From contig NZ_CP035758.1 of assembly GCF_004208415.1 (NCBI RefSeq), positions 10,540,001-10,604,000 of the forward strand: a stretch of 64,000 nucleotides of DNA, given 5' to 3'. Of the stretch, positions 62,375 through 64,000 are shown piece by piece. The position numbers and the translations under genes are program-made. This DNA comes from Ktedonosporobacter rubrisoli. Its GTDB lineage: Bacteria; Chloroflexota; Ktedonobacteria; Ktedonobacterales; Ktedonobacteraceae. Position 1 is the stretch's first letter. Every line of letters starts with the position of its first letter. The notes beneath the pieces are model-generated. The model worked only from the letters and a program-made list of their open reading frames with translations, was not told where the DNA came from and did not search any database.

Positions 62375-64000
62375 ATGCAGAAACGATATAAAGATCTTCT
62401 CCGTACCCTTGTACGTGAACTCCGCCATAAGCTGGTCGGCACCTTTGCCACGGCAGAGAGTCAGGCCGAGCGCGGGAATCTCGATCGCGAGCTAGAGCGG
62501 CTGGGCATTGCGCCCAATGGAATAATCAAACCCATTGAGTTGCTGCCAGACGCCCAGCCACACGAGCGCTATGCCTATCATGTGGTAACGGAACAGCTAA
62601 CCCCACTGCCACTCTCTCAACGACCTGCAGTACGCGCGGAGATCGTTGAACGCGCTGCCTATACCTGGATCAACCGCTTGTTTGCATTGCGGACAATGGA
62701 GGTTCGTGGGCTGATCGATACCACGCTGCGTGCTGAGGAGGTCTATGGCGATATCTCGGAAAAACTCTATATCCTGCGTGAGACCGAGCCGGAACGTGCC
62801 AGGGGAGAAGATGGTGGTTGGTGGGCGGTAATCGAGGACGCTTGCCAGGAACAGGCGCAGGCGCTGCCCGGCCTCTTTGCACTCGATGATCCGGTAGGAG
62901 CCTTACATCCCAGCCCCGGCATGCTCGTGCAATGTGTGTCCCTGGTGGGTGGGAAGTTGTCGGACTTTACGCCGGAAGAATCGGACGCCACGTTTGCTGA
63001 TCCCGATGCCATTGGCTGGGCTTACCAGTTTTACCAGGAAGAAGGCAAGGCCAGCATCGATGCGAAATGCAAACGTGGCGGCAAAGTCGCCACACGAGCG
63101 GAGCTAGCGGCCAAAACGCAGCTTTTCACCGAACCCTATATGGTCCAGTGGTTGCTACAAAACAGCCTGGGACGCAGCTATCACGAAGCCTTTCCCCATA
63201 GCGCCCTTCCTGAGGCCTGGCCGTATTATGTCAGACCTGAACAGCTCGATAAGACGTCTCAGCGCACACTTGCCAGTCTCACCCTGCTTGATCCCTGCAT
63301 GGGGAGCGGTCACTTCTTGCGTGCAGCCTTCGACATGTTTGTCGCCATGTATCGTGAGCAATTCCCCGAATGGAGCGCGCAACAGATCGCCGACCGCATT
63401 CTTTCGCATCACCTGCACGGCATCGACCTGGACCCGCGAACGGTGCAACTCACGGCACTCACACTCTATCTGCGTGCCTGCGAGTTGATCCGTGACGAAC
63501 GCCAACAGCAATATCTCCCTGGTGCTGGTAGCTACGTGCCACCAGAGTTGCACCTGGCGACGACGCCAACCAATCTCAACAAGGGGGCCTTGCAGCGTCA
63601 CCTGGAACGGCATCCTGAGGATATTCTGTTTCGGCCACTGATTGAAGAGATCTTTGCCGGATTGGAGCAAGCAGAGATCCTGGGGAGCCTGCTGCGTCCG
63701 CGTGAATACCTTGAGCATGCCATCACTTCCTTCCAGAAGCTGCCGCCGATTACCCAGCCGGGGTTATTCGAGCAGGAGATGGATGCCTTTCGCGGTGAGA
63801 TAGTAAAGATGGCGAAGAAAGACCCCAAGCGGTTGAAGGAACTTGCCCTGCAACGCGTTATCGAAAGCTTCAAATCAGAAGAGCACAACGTCGATGATGT
63901 GGCGGCAATGCTCTTCGGTCGCGAGGCAGTGCAGGGAGTGAGGCTATTGCAGTTGCTGGATCGACAGTATGCTGTAGTGGTGACGAATCCTCCGTATTTA
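62375..64000 (+). CDS. pglX: BREX N6-adenine methyltransferase PglX (BrxX), 3' partial
   Basis: 542 codons to the window edge, all open. The SAM motif I is LLDPCMGSGHFL (from D306), motif IV is NPPY as the last complete motif at the window end (NPPYL), and HGIDLDPRTVQLTALTLYLRA lies between. PglX methylates the BREX recognition site in host DNA and is needed for defense. With brxABC before it, a pglZ and brxL after it would make a type 1 system; those are outside the window. Motif I has Cys-Met where Ala-Cys is usual. Confidence 0.9.
   Translation, partial: MQKRYKDLLRTLVRELRHKLVGTFATAESQAERGNLDRELERLGIAPNGIIKPIELLPDAQPHERYAYHVVTEQLTPLPLSQRPAVRAEIVERAAYTWINRLFALRTMEVRGLIDTTLRAEEVYGDISEKLYILRETEPERARGEDGGWWAVIEDACQEQAQALPGLFALDDPVGALHPSPGMLVQCVSLVGGKLSDFTPEESDATFADPDAIGWAYQFYQEEGKASIDAKCKRGGKVATRAELAAKTQLFTEPYMVQWLLQNSLGRSYHEAFPHSALPEAWPYYVRPEQLDKTSQRTLASLTLLDPCMGSGHFLRAAFDMFVAMYREQFPEWSAQQIADRILSHHLHGIDLDPRTVQLTALTLYLRACELIRDERQQQYLPGAGSYVPPELHLATTPTNLNKGALQRHLERHPEDILFRPLIEEIFAGLEQAEILGSLLRPREYLEHAITSFQKLPPITQPGLFEQEMDAFRGEIVKMAKKDPKRLKELALQRVIESFKSEEHNVDDVAAMLFGREAVQGVRLLQLLDRQYAVVVTNPPYL

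Overview
The window most resembles a chromosome segment from a filamentous soil Chloroflexota, probably a Ktedonobacteria-type genome. This is an inference: there is no 16S or marker gene. It rests on the XRE-NB-ARC-TPR protein style, the many paralogous SAM methyltransferases and P450s, the abundance of decayed transposases, and the transposase families seen.

Layout. (1) 1-5.8 kb: a ureide/purine-catabolism block with a DUF2877 protein (AllH type), a PucR-type regulator, an FdrA (AllF) protein and a DUF1116 protein (AllG). Together these are the three-part oxamate carbamoyltransferase set known from E. coli allFGH. (2) 6.0-7.2 kb: a single-domain response regulator, a small membrane protein, then tRNA-Pro and tRNA-Gly under a near-consensus promoter. 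(3) 7.14-31.80 kb: a putative ~24.7 kb island. It is bounded by the intact tRNA-Gly and by a 48-nt copy of that tRNA's 3' part (one mismatch). Just inside the left end is a single 831-residue ORF that fuses a DDE (rve-type) transposase to a tyrosine recombinase. Cargo 1 (10.2-22.4 kb, GC-rich) is a large arsenic module: ArsR-ArsC fusion, aquaglyceroporin, ArsC, CoA-disulfide-reductase-like flavoprotein, PstS-like lipoprotein, ArsR, ArsO, MarR, ArsN, a second flavoprotein, MFS, SigZ-like sigma factor and ArsM. No Acr3 or ArsB is present, so arsenite exit is probably through the channel. Cargo 2 (22.5-31.5 kb, AT-rich) is flanked by imperfect ~88-bp direct repeats. It carries a 1309-residue nuclease-TPR-GreA/B-C-like-PIN protein and a frameshifted XRE-NB-ARC-TPR protein, which looks like a defense or conflict module. 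(4) 31.8-39.9 kb: a second copy of the island-end repeats, then permease, glutamine-synthetase-like enzyme, methyltransferase, permease and an ATP-grasp gene broken by an in-frame TAG. (5) 40-56.5 kb: a decayed zone with an IS982-like insertion, a second broken ATP-grasp, a P450 lacking its heme-cysteine loop, an intact P450, methyltransferases, a MITE-like element, a shattered transposase, a HIT protein, and broken cyclase, MFS and IS3 genes. (6) 57.4-64.0 kb: a BREX phage-defense operon, brxA-brxB-brxC-pglX, with pglX running off the window at its NPPY motif.

The most interesting material is the recombinase fusion with its periodic end repeats (ACCTGCC every 22-24 bp, a 35-bp tandem repeat, a shared 21-bp motif), and the AT-rich nuclease/TPR/PIN module. 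All functions are read from motifs; no database search was run.
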